The notes: generated by a model from the sequence alone, not told the origin. DNA of 64,000 bases from Actinomycetes bacterium (GCA_023432405.1 JAEYUQ010000025.1:1-64000), one strand, 5' to 3'; shown: positions 1 through 9,199, numbered from the stretch's first letter. Translations and numbers: made by a program.

Positions 1-32
1 AGGTGATGCGCTACCAACTGCGCTACATCCGC
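1..32 (-). tRNA. tRNA-Gly, 5' part only (cut by window edge)
   Basis: The minus strand reads the acceptor 5' strand, the D-arm and the start of the anticodon stem. All 32 bases are identical to the 5' part of the complete tRNA-Gly(GCC) at 169-241. The anticodon lies outside the window, so the isotype is inferred from identity. It would be the third tRNA in the minus-strand Gly-Val-Gly series and a second copy of the same tRNA-Gly. Confidence 0.8.
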
Positions 33-55
33 AAGAAACCTCTGAAGGCTTCCAG

Positions 56-127
56 TGCACGATACTGGGATTGAACCAGTGACCTCTTCCGTGTCAGGGA
101 AGCGCTCTCCCGCTGAGCTAATCGCGC
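56..127 (-). tRNA. tRNA-Val(GAC)
   Basis: The 72 nt fold as a cloverleaf: acceptor GCGCGAT with ATCGTGC (one G-T pair), D-stem GCTC/GAGC, anticodon stem CTTCC/GGAAG around loop CTGACAC (anticodon GAC), and T-stem ACTGG/CCAGT. The discriminator is A at 56. CCA is not encoded. It lies 41 nt behind the complete tRNA-Gly and 23 nt before the partial one, so the three are probably co-transcribed. Confidence 0.93.
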
Positions 128-168
128 CGAACGAGCAACGTCAATCGAGTATTACTCGACCTCCGCCG

Positions 169-241
169 AGCGGATGACGGGATTCGAACCCGCGACCCTC
201 ACCTTGGCAAGGTGATGCGCTACCAACTGCGCTACATCCGC
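169..241 (-). tRNA. tRNA-Gly(GCC)
   Basis: A 73-nt cloverleaf: acceptor GCGGATG/CATCCGC, anticodon stem-loop with CTTGCCAAG (anticodon GCC), and a T-arm GCGGGTTCGAATCCCGT. CCA is not encoded. It is the first gene of the minus-strand tRNA series. The 237 nt on its 5' side, up to the plus-strand tRNA-Val at 479, hold no credible gene and must contain the divergent promoters. Confidence 0.94.
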
Positions 242-478
242 ACAAGACCCTGCTCATCCCATCATCGGATAAAGCAATTGCGACTGGCAACTCTATCGTG
301 TGACTACCTTAAAACCCAAATCCCCTGCTCGTTCAATCACGTCCCAAGAGGTCAAGGGTCTGATTAGGTTTCCACGCTGCCCTCGTGCTAGTTTGTTCAA
401 CGTGCAACAGCGTGACGCGCCGGGCATCAGGAGTTTCTTCTGGTTCCCAAGTACACGCTCCCTAACGGTTAGTTGTAT

Positions 479-550
479 GGTCTCATGGCTCAGTGGAAGA
501 GCGTCCCGTTCACACCGGGGAGGTCGCTGGTTCGATCCCAGCTGGGACCA
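479..550 (+). tRNA. tRNA-Val(CAC)
   Basis: A 72-nt cloverleaf: acceptor GGTCTCA/TGGGACC, D-stem GCTC/GAGC, anticodon loop TTCACAC (anticodon CAC), T-stem GCTGG/CCAGC, discriminator A at 550. CCA is not encoded. It is divergent from the Gly-Val-Gly series, so two valine isoacceptors sit within 500 bp. The 114 nt before aftC hold no other gene. Confidence 0.94.
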
Positions 551-629
551 CTTGCATCGTCGCGAAGAGCGAAGATTGCGCTATTGAAAGAGCAATGTGG
601 GCACCTAGCAGACACATAAGGGCTAGCTC

Positions 630-656
630 TTGTTATCTGCCTTTCTCGTGTATATT
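630..656 (+). promoter_or_regulatory. aftC promoter, leaderless type
   Basis: A -10 box TATATT lies at 651-656, and exactly 8 nt separate it from the ATG at 665. A weak -35 (TTGTTA, 630-635) precedes it. There is no Shine-Dalgarno sequence. Transcription would begin at or next to the start codon. This is inferred from spacing only. Confidence 0.5.
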
Positions 657-664
657 AAATCTTT

Positions 665-1969
665 ATGATATTCCAGAGAATAGATAACTGGATCGGCAGT
701 TTTTGGGTGTCTAAAAGCCCACTCTCACCCTCCGGGACAAATGTCTCGATAGCTAACACCCCCCTTTCACGCAGAGCATCAGTGCTTTTCTGGGGCGTCC
801 TTCCTTTTATGGTTTTCTATAAGACCTTAGTGGTTTCTTTTGATCAACGCATTACTGATGATTTTGAACCTTTACACAAGGCAATGCGTCGTTTTATTGA
901 CAGGACGGCTGTATATAGTGAAAATTACAGCGATACAGATCCACATTACCTCTATAACCCAGGAAGCACTCTTCTCCTCTCACCTTTTGGGCTCATCGAC
1001 AATTATGATCTAGCACGCAATATTTTTATTTGCATTAACGCCGCGTGTATTATAATAGCACTAGGGCTACTCACAAAACTTTTTGGCTTTAGTCTCAAAC
1101 ATTTTATCTGGCCTTTGTCGATAATTTCAATCCTTTTCACCGAAGGAGGCGCACATACTCTCCAGTTCGCGAACATCAATGGAGTCCTTCTTCTTGGAAT
1201 CTGCATTTTTTTCTGGGGATTTATTCGCGGACACTCGTTGTTAGCTGGTGTCGCCATCGGTTGTGCCGCCCTCTTTAAACCGATGCTGTTGCCTATCGTC
1301 CTCCTTCCCCTGATTGCCCGTCGCTGGGGCATCGCCCTTGGGGCGATAACCACTCCTATCCTGTTAAATCTGATTGCATGGCCAGTTGTCCCGCAAGCTA
1401 ATGATTATCTGACGAAACTTGTCCCCTATCTCGCAATAACGAGAGATTACTTCAATGTTTCCATCGCGGGTATTACCGCCTTTTATGATTTACCACCTGT
1501 TGTTCATTACTCCTGGTGGCTTTTAGTTGCCATCGCTGCGGGAATTGCCCTCGTGGTTCTCAGCCGGTGGCGGTTCACCGATACCCTCCTATGGCTTGTC
1601 ACCTCAACAACTCTCATTGTTGTCGCTGTGCCTACTCTTTCAAATCTCGGGCAGCAGTATTACAGCATATTTGCTTTCCCCTTGGTGTTTACTCTCTTCC
1701 ATGCTCGGAGCGTAATCCACAATCCTGTTGTAGCCGCTAGTATGTTAGCGTTCTACTGCCATTTCGACTATTCAATCACTCACTATAAAATCATTGATTA
1801 TTTAGGTTTACTCCCCTGTACCCTGGCTTGGTCACTGTTCATCATCGCCTCAGCGGTAGTCATCGTATCCTGGTGGAGAACGGAACAGATGTCCTCAGGA
1901 AAGGCTTATGATGAAGGACTTCACTCCCCTCTCAGAGGAGCAATGGCGGAAGAAACTGTCGCAGATTGA
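665..1969 (+). CDS. aftC: AftC-like arabinofuranosyltransferase (GT87, DUF2029)
   Basis: Polytopic membrane glycosyltransferase of 434 aa. Members use decaprenyl-phospho-arabinose as donor, and AftC adds alpha-1,3 branches to arabinan of the cell-wall arabinogalactan and lipoarabinomannan. Visible signs are the loop motif ITDDF (residues 63-67, the Asp pair expected of this GT-C fold), then DPHYLYNPG (92-100), then about ten hydrophobic segments. From memory it follows mycobacterial AftC along most of its length, and its position before msrB and hemQ is the same as in Mycobacterium. The start is supported by the -10 box 8 nt upstream. The 3' end overlaps msrB by 59 nt, which implies translational coupling. 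Family assignment is firm; the exact linkage specificity is inferred. Confidence 0.87.
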   Translation: MIFQRIDNWIGSFWVSKSPLSPSGTNVSIANTPLSRRASVLFWGVLPFMVFYKTLVVSFDQRITDDFEPLHKAMRRFIDRTAVYSENYSDTDPHYLYNPGSTLLLSPFGLIDNYDLARNIFICINAACIIIALGLLTKLFGFSLKHFIWPLSIISILFTEGGAHTLQFANINGVLLLGICIFFWGFIRGHSLLAGVAIGCAALFKPMLLPIVLLPLIARRWGIALGAITTPILLNLIAWPVVPQANDYLTKLVPYLAITRDYFNVSIAGITAFYDLPPVVHYSWWLLVAIAAGIALVVLSRWRFTDTLLWLVTSTTLIVVAVPTLSNLGQQYYSIFAFPLVFTLFHARSVIHNPVVAASMLAFYCHFDYSITHYKIIDYLGLLPCTLAWSLFIIASAVVIVSWWRTEQMSSGKAYDEGLHSPLRGAMAEETVAD

Positions 1970-2318
1970 GTATCACGTACTCAGGGAGAAAGGTACTGAG
2001 GCGCCGGGCTCTGGAGCTTATCTCACGAACAATCAGGAAGGCATCTATTCCTGTAGAGCCTGCGGCGCCGAGTTATTTCGCAGCACAGAAAAGTTTGATG
2101 CCCACTGTGGTTGGCCGGCCTTCTTCTCTCCGCTGGCCGACAACAGAATTACCGAGCACGTGGACTATGACTTAGGCTATCCTCGAACCGAGGTTCGCTG
2201 TGCTCGGTGTGGCAGTCACCTGGGACATGTATTTTCCGGGGAGGGCTTTGACACTCCCACGGATCTGCGCTACTGCATCAATTCAGTGTCTCTGAGTTTC
2301 ACTACGGCAGAGCATTAA
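1911..2318 (+). CDS. msrB: Peptide-methionine (R)-S-oxide reductase MsrB
   Basis: Reduces the R epimer of methionine sulfoxide in proteins, using thioredoxin; cytosolic oxidative-damage repair. The 135-aa protein is the size of a single-domain MsrB. It has two zinc-binding CxxC pairs (SCRACGAEL and RCARCGSHLGH) and the C-terminal catalytic RYCIN motif followed by SVSLSF. Two adjacent ATGs exist (1908 and 1911); 1911 is preferred because AGGAAAGG at 1897-1904 is then 6 nt away. It starts inside aftC, and its last 17 nt overlap the end of hemQ on the other strand. Confidence 0.93.
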   Translation: MKDFTPLSEEQWRKKLSQIEYHVLREKGTEAPGSGAYLTNNQEGIYSCRACGAELFRSTEKFDAHCGWPAFFSPLADNRITEHVDYDLGYPRTEVRCARCGSHLGHVFSGEGFDTPTDLRYCINSVSLSFTTAEH

Positions 2319-3003
2319 TAATCTCAGCCACATCATCCACACGACGTCCGCTGAAGAAGGGAATCTCCTCGCGGACGTGCAAACGTGCCTTGGTGGCACG
2401 CATGGTCTTCATCAGATCTACAATGCGATGAAGCTCCGGGCCCTCAAAGCACAGCATCCACTCATAGTCACCAAGCGCAAATGCTTCCACGGTGTTGGCC
2501 ATGACATCGGGATAGTCATGAGCTGCAGCCCCATGCTCCCTGAGAATTGCGGCACGCTTCATGGGATCCATCACATACCAGTCGTAGGAGCGAACAAAGG
2601 GGTAGAGCGTCATCCAACGATCTGGCTGCTTATTTCGAATGAACGCCGGGATATGCCGCTTGTTAAACTCAGCAGGACGGTGCAGACCATTTCCAATCCA
2701 GAAAACTTCGGACACCTTACCCAGCTTGGTCTTCCTGAAGGCATCGAAGGCTTTTTGGAGATCGGCAAACTCTTCAGCGTGCCACCACACCACGTAGTCA
2801 GCTTCCGCTCGAAGGCCAGTCACGTCATAGACACCGCGAAGTGTGACTATTCCATCCTTCTCAAGCTGTGAAAAGAATTCGCGGGCATCCTCGATGACAT
2901 CTTCGCGGTCATCCTCCAAAAGTCCGGGAATGGCCTTGAAGGCAGCCCACTGGGTGTAGCGCTGAATTCTGTTTAGCGCAGCATAATCAACAGACCCTGA
3001 CAT
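2302..3003 (-). CDS. hemQ: Coproheme decarboxylase HemQ/ChdC
   Basis: Last enzyme of the coproporphyrin-dependent heme pathway. It decarboxylates two propionates of coproheme III with hydrogen peroxide to give heme b. The 233-aa protein belongs to the chlorite dismutase-like fold and is the usual length for actinobacteria. Key residues can be placed: His117 (FNKRHIP), Tyr134 (WMTLYPF, the radical-forming tyrosine) and His157 (REHGAAAHDYPDV, the proximal heme ligand). Each is one residue below the published numbering for the C. diphtheriae enzyme. An AGGGA ribosome site precedes the ATG. No hemE or hemG/hemY is adjacent, as in Corynebacterium rather than Mycobacterium. Confidence 0.94.
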   Translation of the reverse strand: MSGSVDYAALNRIQRYTQWAAFKAIPGLLEDDREDVIEDAREFFSQLEKDGIVTLRGVYDVTGLRAEADYVVWWHAEEFADLQKAFDAFRKTKLGKVSEVFWIGNGLHRPAEFNKRHIPAFIRNKQPDRWMTLYPFVRSYDWYVMDPMKRAAILREHGAAAHDYPDVMANTVEAFALGDYEWMLCFEGPELHRIVDLMKTMRATKARLHVREEIPFFSGRRVDDVAEIINALP

Positions 3004-3135
3004 GAAAGTCCCTCATTCTCTTGTGAATCTAATCTGAACTTCTCCTAGGTTATCAAACTTAAGCTGTAGACTGCGCAGTGTAGTGCTGGACTCCACCGGC
3101 GCGCCTTGCTCTATCAACCCTTCGAGGAGGATACG

Positions 3136-3777
3136 GTGGACATCGTGAATAATTCGGAGGCAACCACCCAGAATTCTGTGGCCGAGATGGATAAAAGTAC
3201 AGGAACACCACGGGAATTTTCTGAGGCCGTAGAGTCCATGCACGCAGCCTCCCTACGTCCCGAACTTATTTTGGGCTCTATTCGCCCCCCTCAACGTCTT
3301 GCTCCTTACAGCCATGCCATTGGTATTGAATTAGAAATCCCGGATTCTCAGCCCATCAGTACAGATGCGGAGGGGGATGCTTTTGGTCGTCTGATTTTGC
3401 TTTACAACCCTTCCTCAGATGAGGGTTGGGGTGGTGAAATGCGATTGGTGGCCTATATCCAAGCTGATATGGACGCAGAGCTGGCAGTTGACCCCATGCT
3501 TCCAGAAGTTGCCTGGCAGTGGCTGAATGAATCCCTCAGTGATGCTGGTGCTGATTACACGAACCTCGGCGGGACAATAACCTCCACTGGCTCCGTGCGC
3601 TTCGGAGATATTGGGGGGCCGCCTCGTGCCTACCAACTAGAACTCAGAGCCTCCTGGACTCCCCAGCAACCCTTGTTAACTCAGCATGTGGAAGCGTTTG
3701 CAAAGGTAATAGCGCTGGTCAAAGGGTTACCACCCGAGGGTGTGGCTGATATTTCAAGGCTCCGTGCTCCTCAATGA
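3136..3777 (+). CDS. DUF3000 family protein
   Basis: A 213-aa soluble protein of unknown function, conserved in actinobacteria directly before RNase D. The family signature is near the N-terminus: RPELILGSIRPPQRLAPYSHA, followed by GRLILLYNPSSDEGWGGEMRL. No catalytic motif is evident. A TTG 30 nt upstream is open in the same frame, but the GTG at 3136 is chosen because GAGGAGG (3124-3130) lies 5 nt before it. Its stop overlaps the rnd start (ATGA), so translation of the two is coupled. A role in RNA metabolism is suggested only by this pairing. Confidence 0.83.
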   Translation: MDIVNNSEATTQNSVAEMDKSTGTPREFSEAVESMHAASLRPELILGSIRPPQRLAPYSHAIGIELEIPDSQPISTDAEGDAFGRLILLYNPSSDEGWGGEMRLVAYIQADMDAELAVDPMLPEVAWQWLNESLSDAGADYTNLGGTITSTGSVRFGDIGGPPRAYQLELRASWTPQQPLLTQHVEAFAKVIALVKGLPPEGVADISRLRAPQ

Positions 3778-5033
3778 AACCTGGTTATCCAGAGATTCTC
3801 ACCCCAGTGACTCTTCCCTCCGAGGGGATACCAGAAATATATTCTTCTCCTGCGGGTTTTTCTCACGCTGCCTCTCGCCTTATCGACGGTCGCGGTCCTG
3901 TTGCGGTGGATACTGAACGCGCTGGGGAATTCCGTTACAATGATCGAGCTTTTCTTCTTCAGCTCCGCCGACAAGATTCTGGAACTATTCTTCTCGCCCC
4001 GGAGGGATATCGACGCGAATGCGGCGATATTCTGGCCCCCGTTCTCAACCCCCTCTCCTGGGTTCTTCACTCTGCCTCTACTGATCTTCCGAGCCTAAGC
4101 AAACTCGGTCTCCATCCCACGAGCCTTTTCGACACTGAAGTTGCCGCACGCCTAGCTGGTTTGGATCACGTGAGCCTGGCTGGCATGGTGGAGCGCTTTT
4201 TCGGGTTTTCTCTTGCTAAAGGCCATGGACGCGAGGACTGGTCACAGCCTCATCTACCCAAAGAATGGGTCATTTACGCGGCACTAGATGTGGAGTTTCT
4301 CCTCCCTCTGGCAACGGCAATGGCGGAAGTGCTGGATTCTCAGGGAAAGTTAGACTGGGCAGAGGAGGAATTCACCTACATAATTCAGCGTTTTTCCTCT
4401 CCTCTCGCTACCTCACCACACCGTGACTGGACGTCAATGAAGGGTATTGGCGCTCTGAAGATGAAGAAGCAGCAAGCCGTTGCAGCCTCTCTATGGAGCT
4501 ATCGCGAGAGTGTTGCACGGAAGAACGATATCTCTGTGGAGCGAGTGCTTCCCCGGAAAGCCTTAATCTCCATCGCACTGAATATGCCCACAACCTTCGA
4601 CAGCTTCCGATCTCTTCCAGAGATGTGGAGGCTACGACGTCGAGAAATCTCTCTTGAAACGTGGTGGCATCTGTATCTGAAGGCACGTCAGGCTCCAGCA
4701 GCCCCCCACATAGTGAAGCGCCAGACGGAGTTTCCTTCACCCTCAACGTGGAAACGTGCAGACGAACAAAGCTGGGATCAATTCCAGAACATTCACACAG
4801 CTCTGTTGAATCTCGCCGAGAAGCTCGATACTCCTGTAGAGATTCTCATCGCCTCCTCCACCGTAAAGGCAATCGTCTGGGGTCATCGAAAAAAACCATT
4901 GTCAGACCGTAGCGCTATCAGGTCAGCTCTTCAGCAACACCATGCAAGAACGTGGCAGATTGAGCTCACTCTCCCTATTTTTGAGCGCTACCTCATCTCC
5001 CGAAACACCATCGGGACTGAGTCATCACTCTGA
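3774..5033 (+). CDS. rnd: Ribonuclease D-like 3'-5' exonuclease with HRDC domain
   Basis: A 419-aa DEDD-type exonuclease, expected to trim 3' ends of tRNA and other stable RNAs. Exo motif I is VAVDTERAGEF (about residue 42), motif II is the LHSASTDLPSL segment with its Asp, and motif III is YAALDVEFLLPL with a Tyr four residues before the Asp (DEDDy class). An HRDC nucleic-acid-binding domain follows at about 210-290, and the last 100 residues are less conserved. The start overlaps the DUF3000 stop by 4 nt. The 3' end overlaps the opposing dxs by 9 nt, leaving no room for a terminator between them. Confidence 0.9.
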   Translation: MKPGYPEILTPVTLPSEGIPEIYSSPAGFSHAASRLIDGRGPVAVDTERAGEFRYNDRAFLLQLRRQDSGTILLAPEGYRRECGDILAPVLNPLSWVLHSASTDLPSLSKLGLHPTSLFDTEVAARLAGLDHVSLAGMVERFFGFSLAKGHGREDWSQPHLPKEWVIYAALDVEFLLPLATAMAEVLDSQGKLDWAEEEFTYIIQRFSSPLATSPHRDWTSMKGIGALKMKKQQAVAASLWSYRESVARKNDISVERVLPRKALISIALNMPTTFDSFRSLPEMWRLRRREISLETWWHLYLKARQAPAAPHIVKRQTEFPSPSTWKRADEQSWDQFQNIHTALLNLAEKLDTPVEILIASSTVKAIVWGHRKKPLSDRSAIRSALQQHHARTWQIELTLPIFERYLISRNTIGTESSL

Positions 5034-6962
5034 CTGACTGGGAATACCGTTGGTGGATTCTTCCTCTGGTTGAGGTTCGAGGTCTTTCCCGAGGACCTCT
5101 ACCACACCCTCAGCATCGAGTTTCACATCGTGAAGCAGCTCTTTTCTTGACTCTTGAGGTGGATAGACCGAAGGGAAACCAAGCATTCTCACAGGTGTAT
5201 TCACTCGATGTTCCGAGAGAGTCTCTCCCAAAAGCGATCCCATACCCCCTCGAACAAGTCCATCCTCCAGAGTGACAACGAGGTCATGGGATTCGGCAAG
5301 CGCTATGAGAGATGTCGGAATAGGCACAATCCACCGCGGATCTACCACAGTTACTCCTACTCCATAGGTCTTTTCGAGAATGCTTGCGGCTTCTAGTGCT
5401 ACATCAACGAAAGATCCGGCAGATACCATCAGCAGAGACGTTTTTGATCGTCCTAACTGAGGATCTGTGTACCGCAGTATATCCACGCCGTCGTCCAGGC
5501 GAACCAGTGAAGGAATGTCTGCTGGGACCTGCCCTTTGGGGAAGCGAAGAACCGTGGGGGCATCTTCTACAGAGAGAGCCTCACGGAAGAGCTCTCGGAG
5601 TTGTTGAGCATCACGGGGGGCAGCAATGCGAATCCCTGGCACCACAGAGGTCAAGGAAATATCCCACACTCCATTGTGGGAAGCACCGTCTGAGCCTGTT
5701 ACTCCAGCGCGATCCAGAACAAAGGTTACCCCTCGTTTGAGGAGCCCTACATCCATGATGAGCTGATCTATCCCGCGATTCAGGAAGGTTGAATATATGG
5801 CCACCACGGGGTGCATTCCACCCAGGCTGAGGCCTGCGGCTGAGGTGACAGCATGAGCTTCGGCAATGCCAACGTCGAAGAAGCGCTCCGGGAACTTCTG
5901 CGCAAAAGGCACAAGTCCTGTGGGATGAGCCATCGCTGCCGTAATGGCCACGATGTCCGGGCGCTCCTCACCTGCCTTCACAAGCTCCTCGGCAAAAATA
6001 GGTGTCCACCCAGGAAGAGATTTACCGAGAGGCTTGCCAGTGACGGGATCAATAACACCCGTAGAGTGCATCTGATCGCGTTCATTATTGGTGGCGGGAG
6101 CAAAGCCGTGTCCTTTTTCTGTGACCACATGAACGAAAATGGAGCCATCGTAGTCACGGGCGTAGCGTAATGCTTCTTCTACAGCTTGAAGATTGTGACC
6201 TTCAATAGGGCCAATGTATTTGATCCCTAGCTCGGGAAACATCTCGGTGGGCACAACTGTGGAACGGATACCATCCTTAATGGCGTGAAGTGCCTCAAAG
6301 GTTCGTTTACCTACCCACCCCATCGAGTTGAGGGAATTCTTACCCAAGTCCATCACTCGGTCATAGACGGGTCGCATCCGAAGCTGAGCCAGATTCTCAG
6401 CAAAACCGCCAATGGTGGGCGCGTAGCTGCGCCCATTGTCATTCACAATAATGACTACCTTGCGCTTTTTATCGGCGGCAATGTTGTTTAAGGCCTCCCA
6501 GGCCATGCCCCCAGTCATGGCGCCGTCACCGATGAGAGCTACCACCGTGCGATCAGTACATCCAGAGATGGCAAAAGCTTTTGACAGCCCATCGGCATAC
6601 GATAGGGATGCTGAGGCATGGGAGGATTCAGTCCAATCATGCTCGCTTTCAGCTCGTGACGTGTATCCAGATAATCCACCCTTCTGGCGAAGGTGATCAA
6701 ACCCCTCAGCTCTGCCGGTGAGGATCTTATGAACATAAGACTGGTGGCTGGTGTCAAAAATGAAAGGGTCTTGCGGGGAGTTAAATACCCTGTGCATGGC
6801 GATGGTGAGTTCTACCACACCTAGATTGGGGCCGAGATGACCTCCAGTTGCAGACACTTTTGTAATGAGAAAATGTCGAATCTCATCAGCAAGATCGTGA
6901 AGTTGAGTATCGGTGAGCCCTCGAAGGTCTGCGGGAGAATGGATACCTTGAAGAATTGCCAT
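5025..6962 (-). CDS. dxs: 1-deoxy-D-xylulose-5-phosphate synthase
   Basis: First enzyme of the non-mevalonate isoprenoid pathway. It condenses pyruvate with glyceraldehyde 3-phosphate using thiamine diphosphate and feeds decaprenyl phosphate synthesis, so it supplies the lipid carrier used by AftC in this window. At 645 aa it is full length. Seen: a thiamine-binding segment GDGAMTGGMAWEALNN (about 150), the DRAGVTGSDGASHNGVWDI segment of the pyrimidine domain (about 420), and a C-terminal transketolase domain with VTLEDGLVRGG. It is alone on its strand; 184 nt of non-coding DNA separate it from the methyltransferase gene upstream, so it likely has its own promoter. Confidence 0.95.
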   Translation of the reverse strand: MAILQGIHSPADLRGLTDTQLHDLADEIRHFLITKVSATGGHLGPNLGVVELTIAMHRVFNSPQDPFIFDTSHQSYVHKILTGRAEGFDHLRQKGGLSGYTSRAESEHDWTESSHASASLSYADGLSKAFAISGCTDRTVVALIGDGAMTGGMAWEALNNIAADKKRKVVIIVNDNGRSYAPTIGGFAENLAQLRMRPVYDRVMDLGKNSLNSMGWVGKRTFEALHAIKDGIRSTVVPTEMFPELGIKYIGPIEGHNLQAVEEALRYARDYDGSIFVHVVTEKGHGFAPATNNERDQMHSTGVIDPVTGKPLGKSLPGWTPIFAEELVKAGEERPDIVAITAAMAHPTGLVPFAQKFPERFFDVGIAEAHAVTSAAGLSLGGMHPVVAIYSTFLNRGIDQLIMDVGLLKRGVTFVLDRAGVTGSDGASHNGVWDISLTSVVPGIRIAAPRDAQQLRELFREALSVEDAPTVLRFPKGQVPADIPSLVRLDDGVDILRYTDPQLGRSKTSLLMVSAGSFVDVALEAASILEKTYGVGVTVVDPRWIVPIPTSLIALAESHDLVVTLEDGLVRGGMGSLLGETLSEHRVNTPVRMLGFPSVYPPQESRKELLHDVKLDAEGVVEVLGKDLEPQPEEESTNGIPSQSE

Positions 6963-7146
6963 ACTGTACGTCTCACTCCTCCCAGGTGACGTGGGCTGAA
7001 CCGACGGGGTCAGCCGTAACTACATTCTTATGGCTCACAGCGAGCCAGCGAAGCCAACTACCCCGCTCAAGCATGACTATTATCGTACCCTTCACCGACG
7101 GCCGTCCGACCCGCTTGGTAGAACTCCTCATACGTAGACACAGCCA

Positions 7147-8457
7147 CTAGGAGTTCTCTGACTTCTTGAGCATGGCAATGACTTCAAAGTGATGAGTACC
7201 AGGAAAAGCGTTCACCAGCGCCATGCGAGTTGCTCGGTAGCCCACGGACTGCCATGTGGAAATATCTCGCATAAGAGTTGCAGGGTCGCATCCGATATGA
7301 ATAACCACCTCAGGATGCCTGCTCCCTACAGCCTTAATCACCTTTGCCCCAGCTCCAGAACGGGGTGGATCTAACACCACCACAGTAGGATCAGGAAGAC
7401 AATCCACCATGTTCTCCACGGCCGCACGATGAAACACCACAGGCAATCCTGAGAGGGTGTTATGCCTCTGGGTCACTGCCTCAGACAAATCCACAGAATG
7501 AATCTCGACACCAGGAGTATCACTGTGCCCTGAACGTCCTGTGCCTAGCTCACCTGCTTCCAGGGCGTCGACAAGGGCTGGCACAAAAAGCCCCACCCCA
7601 CCGTAGAGATCCCAGCCCACAGGAGGATGCTCCTGTGTGAAATACTCGTTGAGTAACCAGGTTCGGATAAGACCGGCATAAAAAGATGGAGCACTGCGGT
7701 GAGCCTGCCAGAAGGCAGTGACGGGGAAGGTAAATCGGTGCCCATCAGCGTTCTGGACTACTTCTGAAGAACCCTCAATAAGCTTTGTTATCCGCTCACT
7801 GCGGCGCCCTCGAGGGGCTTTTCGGATCTCAACCACATGGCGGTGCCCTTCAGAATCCATAACTGCTATGACCTCTGAACCTGGAGTGAAGCTACGCGCC
7901 CCCTCTCCTACTAGTCCGTCCAGCAAACCGGGAACCACCTGAGTACACGGGATAGGAATGATGTCAGTGGATCCCTGGGCACGCATTCCAGCATTCCCAT
8001 ACTTATCGACGCCCATCCGCACCCGCGTTCTCCATCCACGGGTTGGCTGGAGGTTCATTTTCTCGAGTGCAGGAACTGATGCCAATTTTCCTACACGACG
8101 AGATTGATCCTTGAGAATGTCAGCCTTGATGTCTAGTTCTGCCTGAGAACTCATTGCGGAGTAATCACAGCATCCAGCCCCCGCGACAGCAGCGGGACAT
8201 GGCTTGGAGACGCGCAGCTCAGAGGGCTGAAGAATCTGCACGGCCACTGCTTTCAGAAATGACTTCTTCACCTGAGTGATGCGCGCAGTGAGACGATCAC
8301 CGGGAAAGCCTCCTCGCACAAAAACCACACGTCCCTCAAAGAGGGCAATTCCCTCTCCACCGTGAGCCATCCGCTCCACGGTAAGAGTCAGAACGTGGCC
8401 AGGGCTCGGGCTTGAGTCATGGGAGCTTGGGGATTCGGAGTGTGTGAGATCAGACAT
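7147..8457 (-). CDS. TrmA/RlmD-family RNA m5U methyltransferase with TRAM domain
   Basis: A 436-aa SAM-dependent methyltransferase that puts a methyl on C5 of uridine in rRNA or tRNA; the exact target cannot be read. An N-terminal TRAM RNA-binding domain (HGGEGIALFEGRVVFVRG) is followed by a cysteine cluster (KPCPAAVAGAGCCDYS) like the iron-sulfur site of RlmD-type enzymes, a SAM-binding segment (WDLYGGVGLFVPALVDALE), VVLDPPRSGAG, and the HIGCDPATLMRD segment with the catalytic Cys. A GTG at 8532 would add 25 residues, but the ATG at 8457 overlaps the DUF3159 stop by 8 nt and gives a family-like N-terminus. Likely co-transcribed with DUF3159. Confidence 0.87.
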   Translation of the reverse strand: MSDLTHSESPSSHDSSPSPGHVLTLTVERMAHGGEGIALFEGRVVFVRGGFPGDRLTARITQVKKSFLKAVAVQILQPSELRVSKPCPAAVAGAGCCDYSAMSSQAELDIKADILKDQSRRVGKLASVPALEKMNLQPTRGWRTRVRMGVDKYGNAGMRAQGSTDIIPIPCTQVVPGLLDGLVGEGARSFTPGSEVIAVMDSEGHRHVVEIRKAPRGRRSERITKLIEGSSEVVQNADGHRFTFPVTAFWQAHRSAPSFYAGLIRTWLLNEYFTQEHPPVGWDLYGGVGLFVPALVDALEAGELGTGRSGHSDTPGVEIHSVDLSEAVTQRHNTLSGLPVVFHRAAVENMVDCLPDPTVVVLDPPRSGAGAKVIKAVGSRHPEVVIHIGCDPATLMRDISTWQSVGYRATRMALVNAFPGTHHFEVIAMLKKSENS

Positions 8458-9199
8458 GGCTCTTAGTGGTTTCTTCAGGAACGGCTGTCTTGTTGTCCTG
8501 GGGTGTTTCTCCCTTACCGTGGTTTCCCACACCCTCGGATCCTTGTGATTCTTTCTGCTCTTCGGCTATGTCGTTTTCTTCTTTGTTGGCTTTGCGAACC
8601 ATATAAATGGTGAACAGAGTCACCACTCCCGTTAAGGGCCAGCCCATGATAATGCGCACCACAGCCAAAAAGGTGGTGCCAGCAGTGTCGTAGAGATAGT
8701 TTTGAACGATAAAGCGGACGAAAAACACGAGAGCCCATCCAGCGGTGGCCCAGGCGTAAGCGTTGCGCACCCGAAGATCATGCCGCCAGCTCATTCCTTC
8801 CCCGTTGATGCCTTTCCACGCAACACCAATAAGGGGCCATTTCACCACAATGGAAACAACAGCAATGATGCCGTAGAGGAGAGACATCCAAATCCCGTAG
8901 AGGAAGTAGCCTTTAGCGTCGCCTGTCCACCAGGCAATAGCTGCTCCAATGAGGACAACGAAGACCCCGGAGATAGCTGGCTGGAGATTTTCTTTGCGCA
9001 CAAGCCTCCACAAGCCAATTGCAATTGCAACGCCGATGGCTGCCAGCATGGCGGGAGTTAAACCCCAGAGATTGTTGACAGGAACAAGCACCAGGATGGG
9101 CAAAGTGGAAGAGACAAGACCACTCAGTCCGCCCATTTGTTCAAGAAGAGTCGGTTGACTCTCTGCTGTGTCTTCTGGCTGTACCAAGAGGCACTCCAA
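8450..9199 (-). CDS. DUF3159 family membrane protein
   Basis: About 249 aa with six predicted membrane helices; function unknown. The family signature is near the start: LLEQMGGLSGLVSSTLPILV, then PVNNLWGL. The last 45 residues are charged and cytoplasmic-looking (KEENDIAEEQKESQG). The start is uncertain. A TTG at 9199 directly touches GAGGA, while a TTG at 9187 has GGAG six bases upstream; the second fits spacing rules better and would shorten the protein by four residues. It overlaps the RNA methyltransferase by 8 nt, and the same order is seen in other mycolic-acid genera. Confidence 0.82.
   Translation of the reverse strand: MECLLVQPEDTAESQPTLLEQMGGLSGLVSSTLPILVLVPVNNLWGLTPAMLAAIGVAIAIGLWRLVRKENLQPAISGVFVVLIGAAIAWWTGDAKGYFLYGIWMSLLYGIIAVVSIVVKWPLIGVAWKGINGEGMSWRHDLRVRNAYAWATAGWALVFFVRFIVQNYLYDTAGTTFLAVVRIIMGWPLTGVVTLFTIYMVRKANKEENDIAEEQKESQGSEGVGNHGKGETPQDNKTAVPEETTKSHV

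Noticed and set aside
300..587. Short plus-strand open frames in the tRNA region
   Set aside because: They run through the tRNA-Val(CAC) gene and have no ribosome site.
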